DNA of 54,990 nucleotides from an uncultured Bacteroidota bacterium (GTDB lineage: Bacteria; Bacteroidota; Bacteroidia; Flavobacteriales; Flavobacteriaceae): assembly GCA_902515405.1 (NCBI GenBank), contig CABXUS010000008.1, positions 1 through 54,990 of the forward strand, in the 5' to 3' direction. The position numbers and the translations under genes were made by a program. This document shows positions 45,134-53,094 of this stretch, in pieces. Position 1 is the stretch's first letter. The number at the start of each line of letters is the position of its first letter. A model generated the notes under the pieces. It was given only the letters and a program-made list of their open reading frames with translations. It did not search any database and had not been told where the DNA came from.

Positions 45134-47179
45134 ATGCCTGCAGAATTTACTAACTACGAAATATTAAGAAAAATAGGTGAGGGTGCCCAAGGAGAAGTTT
45201 ATTTAGCAAAAGATAAGCGTTTAGGCAGAAAAGTAGCTATAAAATCTTTACATGTAGATTTAATTACAAATACTGTTTTAAAAGAACGTTTTATTGGTGA
45301 AGCTAAACTTTTAGGTCAGTTGAGCCACTCATCAATTGTTGCTCTATACGATTATGTAGTTGACACGTCAGGTTATCATTTAATAATGGAATATTTAAAA
45401 GGTAATCAACTGGATGATTATATAAGTAAAGTTAGTGGACCAATAAATGAAATAAGAGCTATTGATATTTTTTTACAAGTCCTGGATGGTATTCATCATA
45501 TTCACAAGCTAAATATTGTTCATAGAGATATAAAACCTTCTAATATAATTATTAACGAAAATGATAAAATCAAGCTATTGGATTTTGGTATAGCTAAAGA
45601 TTATAGTAATGATCCAAATTTAACTGTTGTTGGTCAAAGTGTTGGAGGAACACCAATGTTCATGAGCCCTGAACATATATCTAATGCAAAAATTACAGTA
45701 CAATCAGATATTTATAGTCTTGGAGTAACTTTTTGGAACATGCTAACTGGGAAGGCACCTTATGAAGGATTATCTTTAGCAAAAATTTATTCAAAAATTG
45801 AAAATGAGGAATTAGCTCCAATTGAAAAAATTTATCCCTTCGCAAGTAAAAAATTAAATGACATTATAAAAAAAGCAACTGCTAAAGATCCCAAGAAAAG
45901 ATATGATAGTTGTTTAAGTTTTATGAGAGCAATTGAAGATTTAAAAAAGCTTTTGATTTCAAAAACTAACTCAAAAAAGACCAAGCTTGATATTAATACT
46001 GAAAAAAATATTGATGTTCGAGTTAAAAATGTTGAAGATGCTTCATTTGTTGTTAATCATATTGGACACATTGGAACAGAAATAACTTTTTCAGGTAATC
46101 CGGGCACAAAATTAAATATCCAAATTCATAAAGAGGGTTATAAATCAATTTACAAGGAAATGGTCATTAATGAGGATGAATTGATTGAGTTTGAACTTAA
46201 AAAAAGAATGCCTGCTTTTATCAGTTTGATTCTAGTTACCTTTTACTTTTTTATTGAAACCTTTTTTAAGATTGCTACATTTTTTCTAAATAAGAAAATC
46301 TTAAAACTGGATGAGTCAAAAACAAATAATATTTATGAAAATATTGATAAGGCTACTAATAACTTAAAAAATAATATTAATTCAGTTAAATCTGGAATTT
46401 TGGAATTATCATCTTTTTTTGGAATTATATTAATTATCATTCTAATTTTCACCTTTTCAGTTAACAAATCTGGAAATAATAATGACGTGGATGCTGATAT
46501 AACTTCTGTTGTTGATAAAGACCCAGAACCAGAACTCGACCCGAATAAATATCAGCCCAAAATCCAAGAACCAGACCCAGAACCAGACCCAGAACCAGAC
46601 CAAGAACCAGACCCAGAACCAGACCAAGAACCAGATGATCAAGAAGAAACATTTGAGCCTTATGGAAAGCTTAAAGAGGACTGGTGTAGAAATAAAGGAA
46701 ATCCACCATATACAAGAGTTAGAGTTTACCATGATGGAAAGGGAGGAACATACCCCGTATACACAAATAACTCAACTAAATGTGGTTATAAACCACCTAA
46801 AACGATAGTAGAACCACCACCACCACCACCAGGATCTAATGATTTTGAAAAACAATTTGAATTAGGCAATCATGATTATTCCACAAATAAATTCAATAAT
46901 CAATGGCAGTTATTAATTTATATTAACGGAAGAGATATAAAGATTAGAGTTTATAAAAATGGTAGTCTATATCACACATATAATATAAGTGGCAAATTAA
47001 ATGAATTATGGTATAACAAATCTGATAATACCTTGGTTACCAATAGGGAAAGCAGGACTACATTCAAACCAAAGCAACATAGAATGACTCTAAACGACAA
47101 AAAAGATGGTGAAAGTTTAACTGGCGGTTACTTGTATAATCGATCTGGCTTTACTAAAATTTCTTTAATTCCAAACTAG
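45134..47179 (+). CDS. membrane Ser/Thr protein kinase with PEGA-like region and (Q/P)EPD repeats
   Basis: This is a 681-residue kinase. The N-terminal Hanks domain (about 5-270) is complete: GEGAQGEVY, K37 in VAIKSL, HRDIKPSN (130-137), DFG (150-152) and GTPMFMSPE. A PEGA-like beta segment (about 293-355) follows. Hydrophobic stretches lie at 360-385 and 426-443. Next come an acidic proline repeat (about 476-501) and a C-terminal ~170-residue region with no recognised domain, including a polyproline run. If both hydrophobic stretches cross the membrane, the C-terminus returns to the cytoplasm; if only one does, it is periplasmic. It starts right after the exporter stop codon and is its likely regulator. 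Confidence 0.88.
   Translation: MPAEFTNYEILRKIGEGAQGEVYLAKDKRLGRKVAIKSLHVDLITNTVLKERFIGEAKLLGQLSHSSIVALYDYVVDTSGYHLIMEYLKGNQLDDYISKVSGPINEIRAIDIFLQVLDGIHHIHKLNIVHRDIKPSNIIINENDKIKLLDFGIAKDYSNDPNLTVVGQSVGGTPMFMSPEHISNAKITVQSDIYSLGVTFWNMLTGKAPYEGLSLAKIYSKIENEELAPIEKIYPFASKKLNDIIKKATAKDPKKRYDSCLSFMRAIEDLKKLLISKTNSKKTKLDINTEKNIDVRVKNVEDASFVVNHIGHIGTEITFSGNPGTKLNIQIHKEGYKSIYKEMVINEDELIEFELKKRMPAFISLILVTFYFFIETFFKIATFFLNKKILKLDESKTNNIYENIDKATNNLKNNINSVKSGILELSSFFGIILIIILIFTFSVNKSGNNNDVDADITSVVDKDPEPELDPNKYQPKIQEPDPEPDPEPDQEPDPEPDQEPDDQEETFEPYGKLKEDWCRNKGNPPYTRVRVYHDGKGGTYPVYTNNSTKCGYKPPKTIVEPPPPPPGSNDFEKQFELGNHDYSTNKFNNQWQLLIYINGRDIKIRVYKNGSLYHTYNISGKLNELWYNKSDNTLVTNRESRTTFKPKQHRMTLNDKKDGESLTGGYLYNRSGFTKISLIPN
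46565..46636 (+). repeat. in-frame 12-base tandem repeat in the membrane kinase gene
   Basis: Six head-to-tail 12-base units alternate between CAAGAACCAGAC and CCAGAACCAGAC (last unit ends in T) and encode QEPD or PEPD. The repeat stays in frame and forms an acidic proline-rich linker between the last hydrophobic segment and the C-terminal region. Unit number may vary between strains by slippage without breaking the frame. Confidence 0.92.
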
Positions 47180-47760
47180 AATATCCTGTAGTGCCCTATT
47201 ATTTTATGATAAGAAAACAAGGTGTCTTCCATTACCTGTCCTCCACCAATATTATGAACAATTTGATATCTTTCTCCATCATCAGATTTAACATCAACTA
47301 CAATAGCTATGTGTGTTGTTCCACCACCTAAATTATAAGCAACAATATCACCAGGCTTATAGTTTTCTGCATTTGAAGTAATCCTTAAACTTTTACCCTG
47401 TCTTTCAAAATATTTCATTTGATTCCAAACTCGTCTATGATCCATTGACGAATACGGCTTTGTATGTCCCCAATTATTTGGATATTCTGAGAAATTTTCT
47501 TTCATATCTTCATGTACTTCTTTTTGAAGATCAATATCAACTTTTCTTAATGCTCTTATAATAACATCAGTACATACGCCTATTGTTGGAGGAACATCAC
47601 CATTTGGATAGGGAATAGTAACCCAATCTCCATTATAAATAATATTAGGGTCAATTATACTCATTGCTGCGTCTGAAATATCTTGATTTGTTTGTGATGA
47701 ATTACTTATAAAAAAGAAAAATGTTAAAAGAGTAATTAAATATTTTTTCATAATTTTCAA
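47176..47760 (-). CDS. DUF1287-family exported protein (NlpC/P60-like)
   Basis: This 194-residue protein has a signal peptide (YLITLLTFFFFISNSSQ) and the DUF1287 signature: GVCTDVIIRALRKVDIDLQ, then KPGDIVAYNLGGGTTHIAIVV and a final HNIGGG. The Cys of GVCTD and the His of THIAIV are the likely catalytic pair of this NlpC/P60-related fold, suggesting amidase or peptidase action on the cell wall. Two ATGs (47760 and 47751) are possible starts. Its stop shares CTAG with the convergent kinase gene. Only about 20-30 bases separate it from the divergent sulfatase. Confidence 0.87.
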   Translation of the reverse strand: MKIMKKYLITLLTFFFFISNSSQTNQDISDAAMSIIDPNIIYNGDWVTIPYPNGDVPPTIGVCTDVIIRALRKVDIDLQKEVHEDMKENFSEYPNNWGHTKPYSSMDHRRVWNQMKYFERQGKSLRITSNAENYKPGDIVAYNLGGGTTHIAIVVDVKSDDGERYQIVHNIGGGQVMEDTLFSYHKIIGHYRIF

Positions 47761-47780
47761 TATACAATCATATTTACATA

Positions 47781-49163
47781 ATGATTAATTTAATAAAAAT
47801 AACATTTTTAATTCTTACTACTTTATTATCAACAAATAATGTTAAGGTTGAAAAACCTAATTTTATAATATATCTTTCTGATGATCAAGATTTTTTAGAT
47901 TATAACATTTTTGGAAATGAAAATGTTCAATCTAATGCCGTTAACAGATTAGCTAGCGAGGGGATAAGTTTTACTAATTTCCACACTGGTCAAGCTATTT
48001 GTGCACCAAGTAGATCCCAACTATATACAGGTCTTTATCCTCTCAAAAATGGAAGTTATACAAATCATACTAATGTTAGGAATAATACCCTTACAATTGT
48101 ACAGTATCTCAAAAAACTAGGATATAAAGTTGTTTTAGCGGGTAAAGATCATATTGGTCCGCGTAAAGTTTTTGACTTTGATTTACACATTAAAAAAATT
48201 GAAAATAAAAAACTCGATTTAAATAAAATTGATAAATATTTACAAAAAATTGAGGGACCATTTTGTTTAATATTAGCATCTGATTATCCGCACGGACCTC
48301 ATCCTAATGAATCTGAATATAAAGTTTCGGATATTAAGAAGCATCCTTACGATTTTAATATCAATCCAAAAAAAACTGGATACTATGAATTTATTAAAAA
48401 CGATGATAATCAATTATCAAAAGTCCTGGATATTGTAGATAATAACGGATTAACTAATAATTCTATTTTTATTTATGCTGCTGACCATGGTTATTCAGGA
48501 AAATTTTCTCTATACCAAAAGGGTTTAAAGATTCCTTTCATACTAAGATGGCCAAATAAAATAAAACCCAATTTGAAAAACAACTCTTTATTAACAATTG
48601 TTGATGTACTTCCTACATTGGTTGATATTGCAGGTGGAAGTACAGAAGATTTTGATGGAAAAAGTTTTCTTCCAATTTTAGAGAATAAAAAAAATGATGT
48701 AAACGAATATATTTATGGTGTATCAACCAGACAAAATATACAATCAACTTTTGTTTTTCCATCAAGAATGATAAGTGATGGTAAATTTAAATTAATTAGA
48801 AACTATAATTCAATTGAAGTTTTTAATAAAAATTTAACTAGTAACAAGGTAATTAATCATTTTATTGAACTGGGAGCTAAACAATTTAAAAGAATTCCTT
48901 ATGAAGAACTTTACAATTTAGAAGCAGACCCATATGAAAAAAAGAATTTAGCAAGGAATACAAAATTTAATGATATTAAAAATTCTTTATCTGATAAATT
49001 AAAAGAGTGGATGGAGGATCAAAATGATTTTGTTGGAATTGGTAAAATGCCACTTTTAAAACCTACTTTACATCCATTAGATCAAAATTCGAAATGGAAA
49101 ACTGTAAATGATTTATATATTGGAAAATTAGAACTGGATGACTATATGAAAACTCACTATTAA
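47781..49163 (+). CDS. sulfatase (S1 type), exported
   Basis: This 460-residue sulfatase has a hydrophobic N-terminal signal (IKITFLILTTLLS) without a lipobox. The metal motif is LSDDQDFLDYNIFG, C74 sits in CAPSR (74-78), the Lys/His motif is AGKDHIGP, and the second metal motif is AADHGYSGK. These variants separate it from the five PUL sulfatases and recall the heparan-N-sulfatase-like group, though specificity is not certain. It is followed after 14 bases by a GH10 xylanase gene, which suggests co-action on a sulfated xylan-type or related glycan. Confidence 0.92.
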   Translation: MINLIKITFLILTTLLSTNNVKVEKPNFIIYLSDDQDFLDYNIFGNENVQSNAVNRLASEGISFTNFHTGQAICAPSRSQLYTGLYPLKNGSYTNHTNVRNNTLTIVQYLKKLGYKVVLAGKDHIGPRKVFDFDLHIKKIENKKLDLNKIDKYLQKIEGPFCLILASDYPHGPHPNESEYKVSDIKKHPYDFNINPKKTGYYEFIKNDDNQLSKVLDIVDNNGLTNNSIFIYAADHGYSGKFSLYQKGLKIPFILRWPNKIKPNLKNNSLLTIVDVLPTLVDIAGGSTEDFDGKSFLPILENKKNDVNEYIYGVSTRQNIQSTFVFPSRMISDGKFKLIRNYNSIEVFNKNLTSNKVINHFIELGAKQFKRIPYEELYNLEADPYEKKNLARNTKFNDIKNSLSDKLKEWMEDQNDFVGIGKMPLLKPTLHPLDQNSKWKTVNDLYIGKLELDDYMKTHY

Positions 49164-49177
49164 AAACCTTTAAAAAC

Positions 49178-50536
49178 ATGAAAATTAATTATCTATTATT
49201 TTTATTTATATCACTTTTTGTTTTTTCTCAAGATCATAGTAAGCATACACCATGGGAACTAGATGGTGCCGATGAAAGAATTGAAAAAAATAGAAAAGGA
49301 GATGTTGTTTTAGAATTTATTTTCGAAGATAAAATTAATAAAATATCAAATTCCAGTATTGAAATTGATTTAAAAAATCATGATTTTAAGTTTGGAGTTT
49401 CTTTTACCCAATTAAGAAGGTTTTGGGGACAGGATTATGGTAATTTATATCTTGAAAGATTTAAAGAAGTATTTAATTATGCAACAATTGGCATGTATTG
49501 GCAACTTACAGATGAGAGAAGTAATTCTAAGTTTATAGATAATTATTATAAAGGAATATTGGAATGGGCAAAAATAAATGATATAAGAGTTAAAGGCCAC
49601 CCCTTAATGTGGCATGAGGCTATGCCTAACTGGGTAAGAAATTATAAAAATATCGATGAGTTAGATGGTATCATAAAGGCTCATATGAAAAGACTAATTG
49701 AATCATATCCTCAAATAAATGATTGGGATGTTTATAATGAGCCAATAGGTCCATTTAAACCACATATTCCACCTAGTTCAATTACAGAATGGATAAAACA
49801 AAAAGGTGGAATATATCCCACCATGGTTGAAATTTATGAATTTGTTAATAGTGTAAATCCAAATAAAAACTATTCCAACAATCACTATCATGCTAAGGAT
49901 CCTGAATTTTTCAAGATTAATGAATTTTTCATAGAAAAAAATCTTAACTACAGTTCAATTGGAATGCAAGCACATATGCAGTCTAATGATAACGTGATGT
50001 CTGAAGAACAGCTTTGGAATCAGATAGAGGATTATGCAGTTTTGGGGAAAAATATTCAATTCACTGAGATTACTGTAACTAGTTCTGAAAGATTTAAAAA
50101 CTGGAAAGATCATCAGGTTTTTTTAGCAAAAAGAGATGAAGTAATTTCAAATGGAGGAGAACTTGATTTAGAAAGTAAACCTGAATATGAAGAATACCAG
50201 TCAAATTATCTAAAAGATTTTTACACATTAGCTTTTAGTCACCCAAGTGTAACTTCAATCACTTTTTGGAATATGACAGATCAAAATGCATGGAGAGGTC
50301 ATGCCGGTGGATTATTATTTAAAGATTTAAAACCAAAAAAAGCTTTCAATACATTGAAATTTCTCATTAATGAAAAATGGACTACAAAAATTAATCAAAA
50401 TATTAATTCAAACACATTCAATTTCAATGGTTTTTATGGTAAATATCAGGGTAAGGTTATAGTTAATAATAAGGATTACAAGTTTGAATTTTATCATTCA
50501 AAATCCAATAAAGATTCGATTAAAATTTATTTATAA
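49178..50536 (+). CDS. GH10 endo-beta-1,4-xylanase, secreted
   Basis: This 452-residue protein has a signal peptide (LLFLFISLFVFSQ), a short N-terminal beta region (about 20-75) and a GH10 barrel. Family motifs are intact: GHPLMWHEAMPNW (140-152), the acid/base E188 in WDVYNEP, and the nucleophile E297 in IQFTEITV. A C-terminal ~55-residue beta tail follows. GH10 enzymes cut the beta-1,4-xylan backbone with retention. It forms a pair with the sulfatase before it. Its 3' end overlaps the convergent small membrane-protein gene by ten bases. Confidence 0.93.
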   Translation: MKINYLLFLFISLFVFSQDHSKHTPWELDGADERIEKNRKGDVVLEFIFEDKINKISNSSIEIDLKNHDFKFGVSFTQLRRFWGQDYGNLYLERFKEVFNYATIGMYWQLTDERSNSKFIDNYYKGILEWAKINDIRVKGHPLMWHEAMPNWVRNYKNIDELDGIIKAHMKRLIESYPQINDWDVYNEPIGPFKPHIPPSSITEWIKQKGGIYPTMVEIYEFVNSVNPNKNYSNNHYHAKDPEFFKINEFFIEKNLNYSSIGMQAHMQSNDNVMSEEQLWNQIEDYAVLGKNIQFTEITVTSSERFKNWKDHQVFLAKRDEVISNGGELDLESKPEYEEYQSNYLKDFYTLAFSHPSVTSITFWNMTDQNAWRGHAGGLLFKDLKPKKAFNTLKFLINEKWTTKINQNINSNTFNFNGFYGKYQGKVIVNNKDYKFEFYHSKSNKDSIKIYL

Positions 50537-50781
50537 AAATAATAAATTATAAATATTATTAGGTATACAACTAGATATACTCTGTAATTATTTCTAGCTC
50601 TTATGTAATCATTATTTTCAGGGTATATGTTACCTAAAATGCCTTTTATTTCTTTTACAAATAGAGGTTTTATATTTATTTTCCAATCATCTGTTTGATA
50701 TACAATTTTTCTGAACTTGCTTCGAAAATATGTACTGGGTATCCCCCAAATTATTAATATTATTAATAGAGCTGTTTTCAT
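50527..50781 (-). CDS. small membrane protein, unknown function
   Basis: The 84-residue product has hydrophobic helices at both ends (about 2-17 and 66-83) around a charged middle (FRKIVYQTDDWKINIKPLFV). No family is recognised. It starts one base after the DUF1295 gene stop codon, so the two are co-transcribed, and it ends inside the xylanase gene on the other strand. The gene-like composition and tight spacing support it being real. Confidence 0.65.
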   Translation of the reverse strand: MKTALLIILIIWGIPSTYFRSKFRKIVYQTDDWKINIKPLFVKEIKGILGNIYPENNDYIRARNNYRVYLVVYLIIFIIYYFYK

Positions 50782-50782
50782 T

Positions 50783-51619
50783 TTATATAAGAGTGGGAGT
50801 GTTTTTTAAATATTCTTTGTAGCTATCAAGATGTCCCCATTTTTTTTTACCACTTTCTTTGAGTTGTGGTACCCCACTAATATAAACTAATAAAATATAA
50901 GTGAAAATTGGAGAAATTAGACTTATATATTGCGATCCAACAAGAGAAGAACATGAAATAATTGCAATACCGCCCCAAAGAGTTATCTCACCAACATAAT
51001 TTGGATGTTGAGAACGAGCCCACAGTCCAGTATTGATAAATTTACCTTTGTTTTTGGGATTTTTTCTAAACTTTGTTTTTTGCTTATCTGCAACAACTTC
51101 TAAAATAAAACCAAATAGAAAAATTATAGCACCAATATAAAAAAGAGGATTCATATGTACTCCATTTACACTTGATATTGCTGTTAAAGCACACATTGAG
51201 CATAAAGAAACCCACATACCAGAAATAGTCCAAACCATAAAAAATCTAAAAAATGATGTTTTTATTTCTCTAAATCTTTTATCCTCACCAGCTTTTTTTA
51301 TTCTAAAAAATAAAAAACTTCCAAGTCTAATCGCCCAAATAATAATAAATAGAGCAAGAATAACACTTCCAGTCCTGATATCAGTATTTGTATTAAAGAA
51401 AAGAACATATGAAACAACAGATATATAAGTTATACTCCCTGATAAATCAAAAAACTTTTCAGTTTTTAATAAATATGCAGGAATAAAAAGTAACCAATGG
51501 ATTAAAAAGGCAAGCAATATTGCATTTTCAACCAATTCTAATTTTGTTAATGTTGAAATAAAATATGAAATGCTAAAAGCAATTATTGAAAAGGTTAGGT
51601 ATATAGCATTTTGTTTCAT
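50783..51619 (-). CDS. DUF1295 membrane protein (steroid 5-alpha-reductase/ICMT-like fold)
   Basis: This is a 278-residue membrane protein with about seven hydrophobic segments. The C-terminal signature FINTGLWARSQHPNYVGEITLWGG is typical of DUF1295 and the related isoprenylcysteine methyltransferase and sterol-reductase folds (quoted in part: SQHPNYVGE). Members are thought to act on lipids, possibly with NADPH or SAM, but no substrate is known for this group. It is the first gene of a two-gene unit. Confidence 0.85.
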   Translation of the reverse strand: MKQNAIYLTFSIIAFSISYFISTLTKLELVENAILLAFLIHWLLFIPAYLLKTEKFFDLSGSITYISVVSYVLFFNTNTDIRTGSVILALFIIIWAIRLGSFLFFRIKKAGEDKRFREIKTSFFRFFMVWTISGMWVSLCSMCALTAISSVNGVHMNPLFYIGAIIFLFGFILEVVADKQKTKFRKNPKNKGKFINTGLWARSQHPNYVGEITLWGGIAIISCSSLVGSQYISLISPIFTYILLVYISGVPQLKESGKKKWGHLDSYKEYLKNTPTLI

Positions 51620-51928
51620 CTTACAATTCTAATTAATTTTATTTTAATTATGCAAACAATTAATCAAAATCAAAAAGATTTTTGTAAAAATCGGTAGGTT
51701 TGGTTTTACTTAATCATAAATAAAGAACTATTACAACAAATTTTATCTAATTGAGAAGATATTGAAGTTTTTAGAACCAGAAAAACTTAAAAATAAATTA
51801 ACAAAACATGCAAAAAAACTGAAAGATTATTATTTAAAATAATTATAAAAAAAAACTAAAAAGTATTTTGTTATTTCAATTTTATGTAATTTACTTTAAT
51901 TAAAAAAATTTTCAAGACATATTTAAAT
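51620..51928. other. 309-base intergenic region with no clear gene
   Basis: This is the longest gene-free stretch in the window, between the divergent DUF1295 and GH10 genes. It is extremely A+T-rich. Two short reading stretches look protein-like, KELLQQILSN and, in another frame, FLEPEKLKNKLTKHAKKL, both broken by stops. They may be the decayed remnant of a gene. A TATTTTG at 51863 is one base short of the promoter consensus. No hairpin terminator or RNA fold was seen. Confidence 0.5.
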
Positions 51929-53086
51929 ATGAAAAACTTTTTATTTTTAGCATTTTTAATTCTATCATGCTCAAGTGGAGGAAACGATCCACAAGTTATT
52001 GTGCCAGATTCCGATCCAGATCCCGATCCAGATCCTGAACCAACTACTGAAACTTTTAAAAAGATTGTTTCTGATAATTATGATTCTAATTCTTTTAAAT
52101 TCGGAGCAACATTAAATTATTATCAATTAAATTCAAATGTTGAAGAACTTTTTTTAAATGAGTTTAATTATACAACACCTGAAAACTCTTTCAAGCAAAC
52201 TATAGTTCATCCAGAACCTGACGTTTGGGATTGGGATAGAGTAGACGCATTCTTAGATTTTGCAAATAGTAAAAATATTGAAGTGCGTGCTCATGGGCCA
52301 ATTGGTCCACAATCTTCAACATGGGCAAAAGAGGATAGTAGAACAGCGGAAGAACTTACTCAAATTTATGAGGACTTTTTAATTGAGCTTTGTAAAAAAA
52401 TTAATAATGAGAGTAAAGTTAAATGGATGGATGTAGTAAACGAGACTATAGATTCTAATGGTAATTGGACGGACAGTAAAACTGGAACTAATTCGTGGGA
52501 AAACCCGTGGACTCAAATTGGTGAAAATAGTGATGGTATTCCTCTATACATAATCAGAGCATTTGAAATTGCAAATCAATATGCTCCAAATATTAGTTTA
52601 GTTTTTAATCAACATGCAGGTATGCAACCTCAGATGTGGGATAAAGTTAAAGAAACTATCCTGTATTTAAAAAATAAAGGTCTTAGAATTGATGGTCTTG
52701 GTTGGCAAGGTCATTTAAGAGATAATGTTGTTTTAGCTTTAAATCAAGAGAAGTTAAATTATTTAGGATCTTTAATTGATTGGGCTCATCAAAATGATTT
52801 GGATTTTCATGTAACAGAAATTGACTACAGATTAGTCGGTACATCACCAACAACTACTAATTATCACAGACAGGCACATGGATATGCTAATATTATTAAA
52901 ACTTTAATATCAAAAAGAAATAATGGAGTTGTAACTTTTAATACATGGGGAGTATATGATAAAAATCAAATTTCTGATCATGAATTTAAATATATATATG
53001 ATTCAAATTTAAATCCTAAAAAAGCTGTTGACGAGCTTAAGAAAGCACTTAAGGACAAAAGTACATCGCCTAATTATATAGATTAA
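51929..53086 (+). CDS. GH10-family glycoside hydrolase, lipoprotein, divergent
   Basis: The 385-residue protein has a lipobox (LILSCSSG, C14), an acidic DP-rich surface linker (27-38, DSDPDPDPDPEP) and a GH10 barrel. Acid/base E172 is in MDVVNETID, and nucleophile E297 is in DFHVTEIDYR. QAHGYANIIK and FNTWGVYDK match the family's end. The block around the conserved HxxxWH is altered: AHGPIGPQSSTWAKE replaces it, so substrate binding near subsite -1 probably differs from true xylanases. It would be an outer-membrane enzyme, complementary to the secreted GH10 at 49178. Confidence 0.87.
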   Translation: MKNFLFLAFLILSCSSGGNDPQVIVPDSDPDPDPDPEPTTETFKKIVSDNYDSNSFKFGATLNYYQLNSNVEELFLNEFNYTTPENSFKQTIVHPEPDVWDWDRVDAFLDFANSKNIEVRAHGPIGPQSSTWAKEDSRTAEELTQIYEDFLIELCKKINNESKVKWMDVVNETIDSNGNWTDSKTGTNSWENPWTQIGENSDGIPLYIIRAFEIANQYAPNISLVFNQHAGMQPQMWDKVKETILYLKNKGLRIDGLGWQGHLRDNVVLALNQEKLNYLGSLIDWAHQNDLDFHVTEIDYRLVGTSPTTTNYHRQAHGYANIIKTLISKRNNGVVTFNTWGVYDKNQISDHEFKYIYDSNLNPKKAVDELKKALKDKSTSPNYID

Positions 53087-53094
53087 TATTTTAT

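Noticed and set aside
46565-46636. Tandem repeats as a possible CRISPR-like array
   Set aside because: Units are 12 bases with no spacers and lie in frame inside a coding region; no cas genes are present.
46457-46808. Open frames on both strands over the EPD repeat (Trp/Val-rich and Asn/Gln-rich)
   Set aside because: They are by-products of the 12-base repeat in the kinase gene; the periodic composition keeps other frames open. The kinase frame has clear domains.
36098-47179. Type VI secretion regulatory cluster
   Set aside because: FHA, kinase and PP2C recall the T6SS phosphorylation pathway, but no sheath, baseplate, ClpV, Hcp or VgrG genes are in the window.
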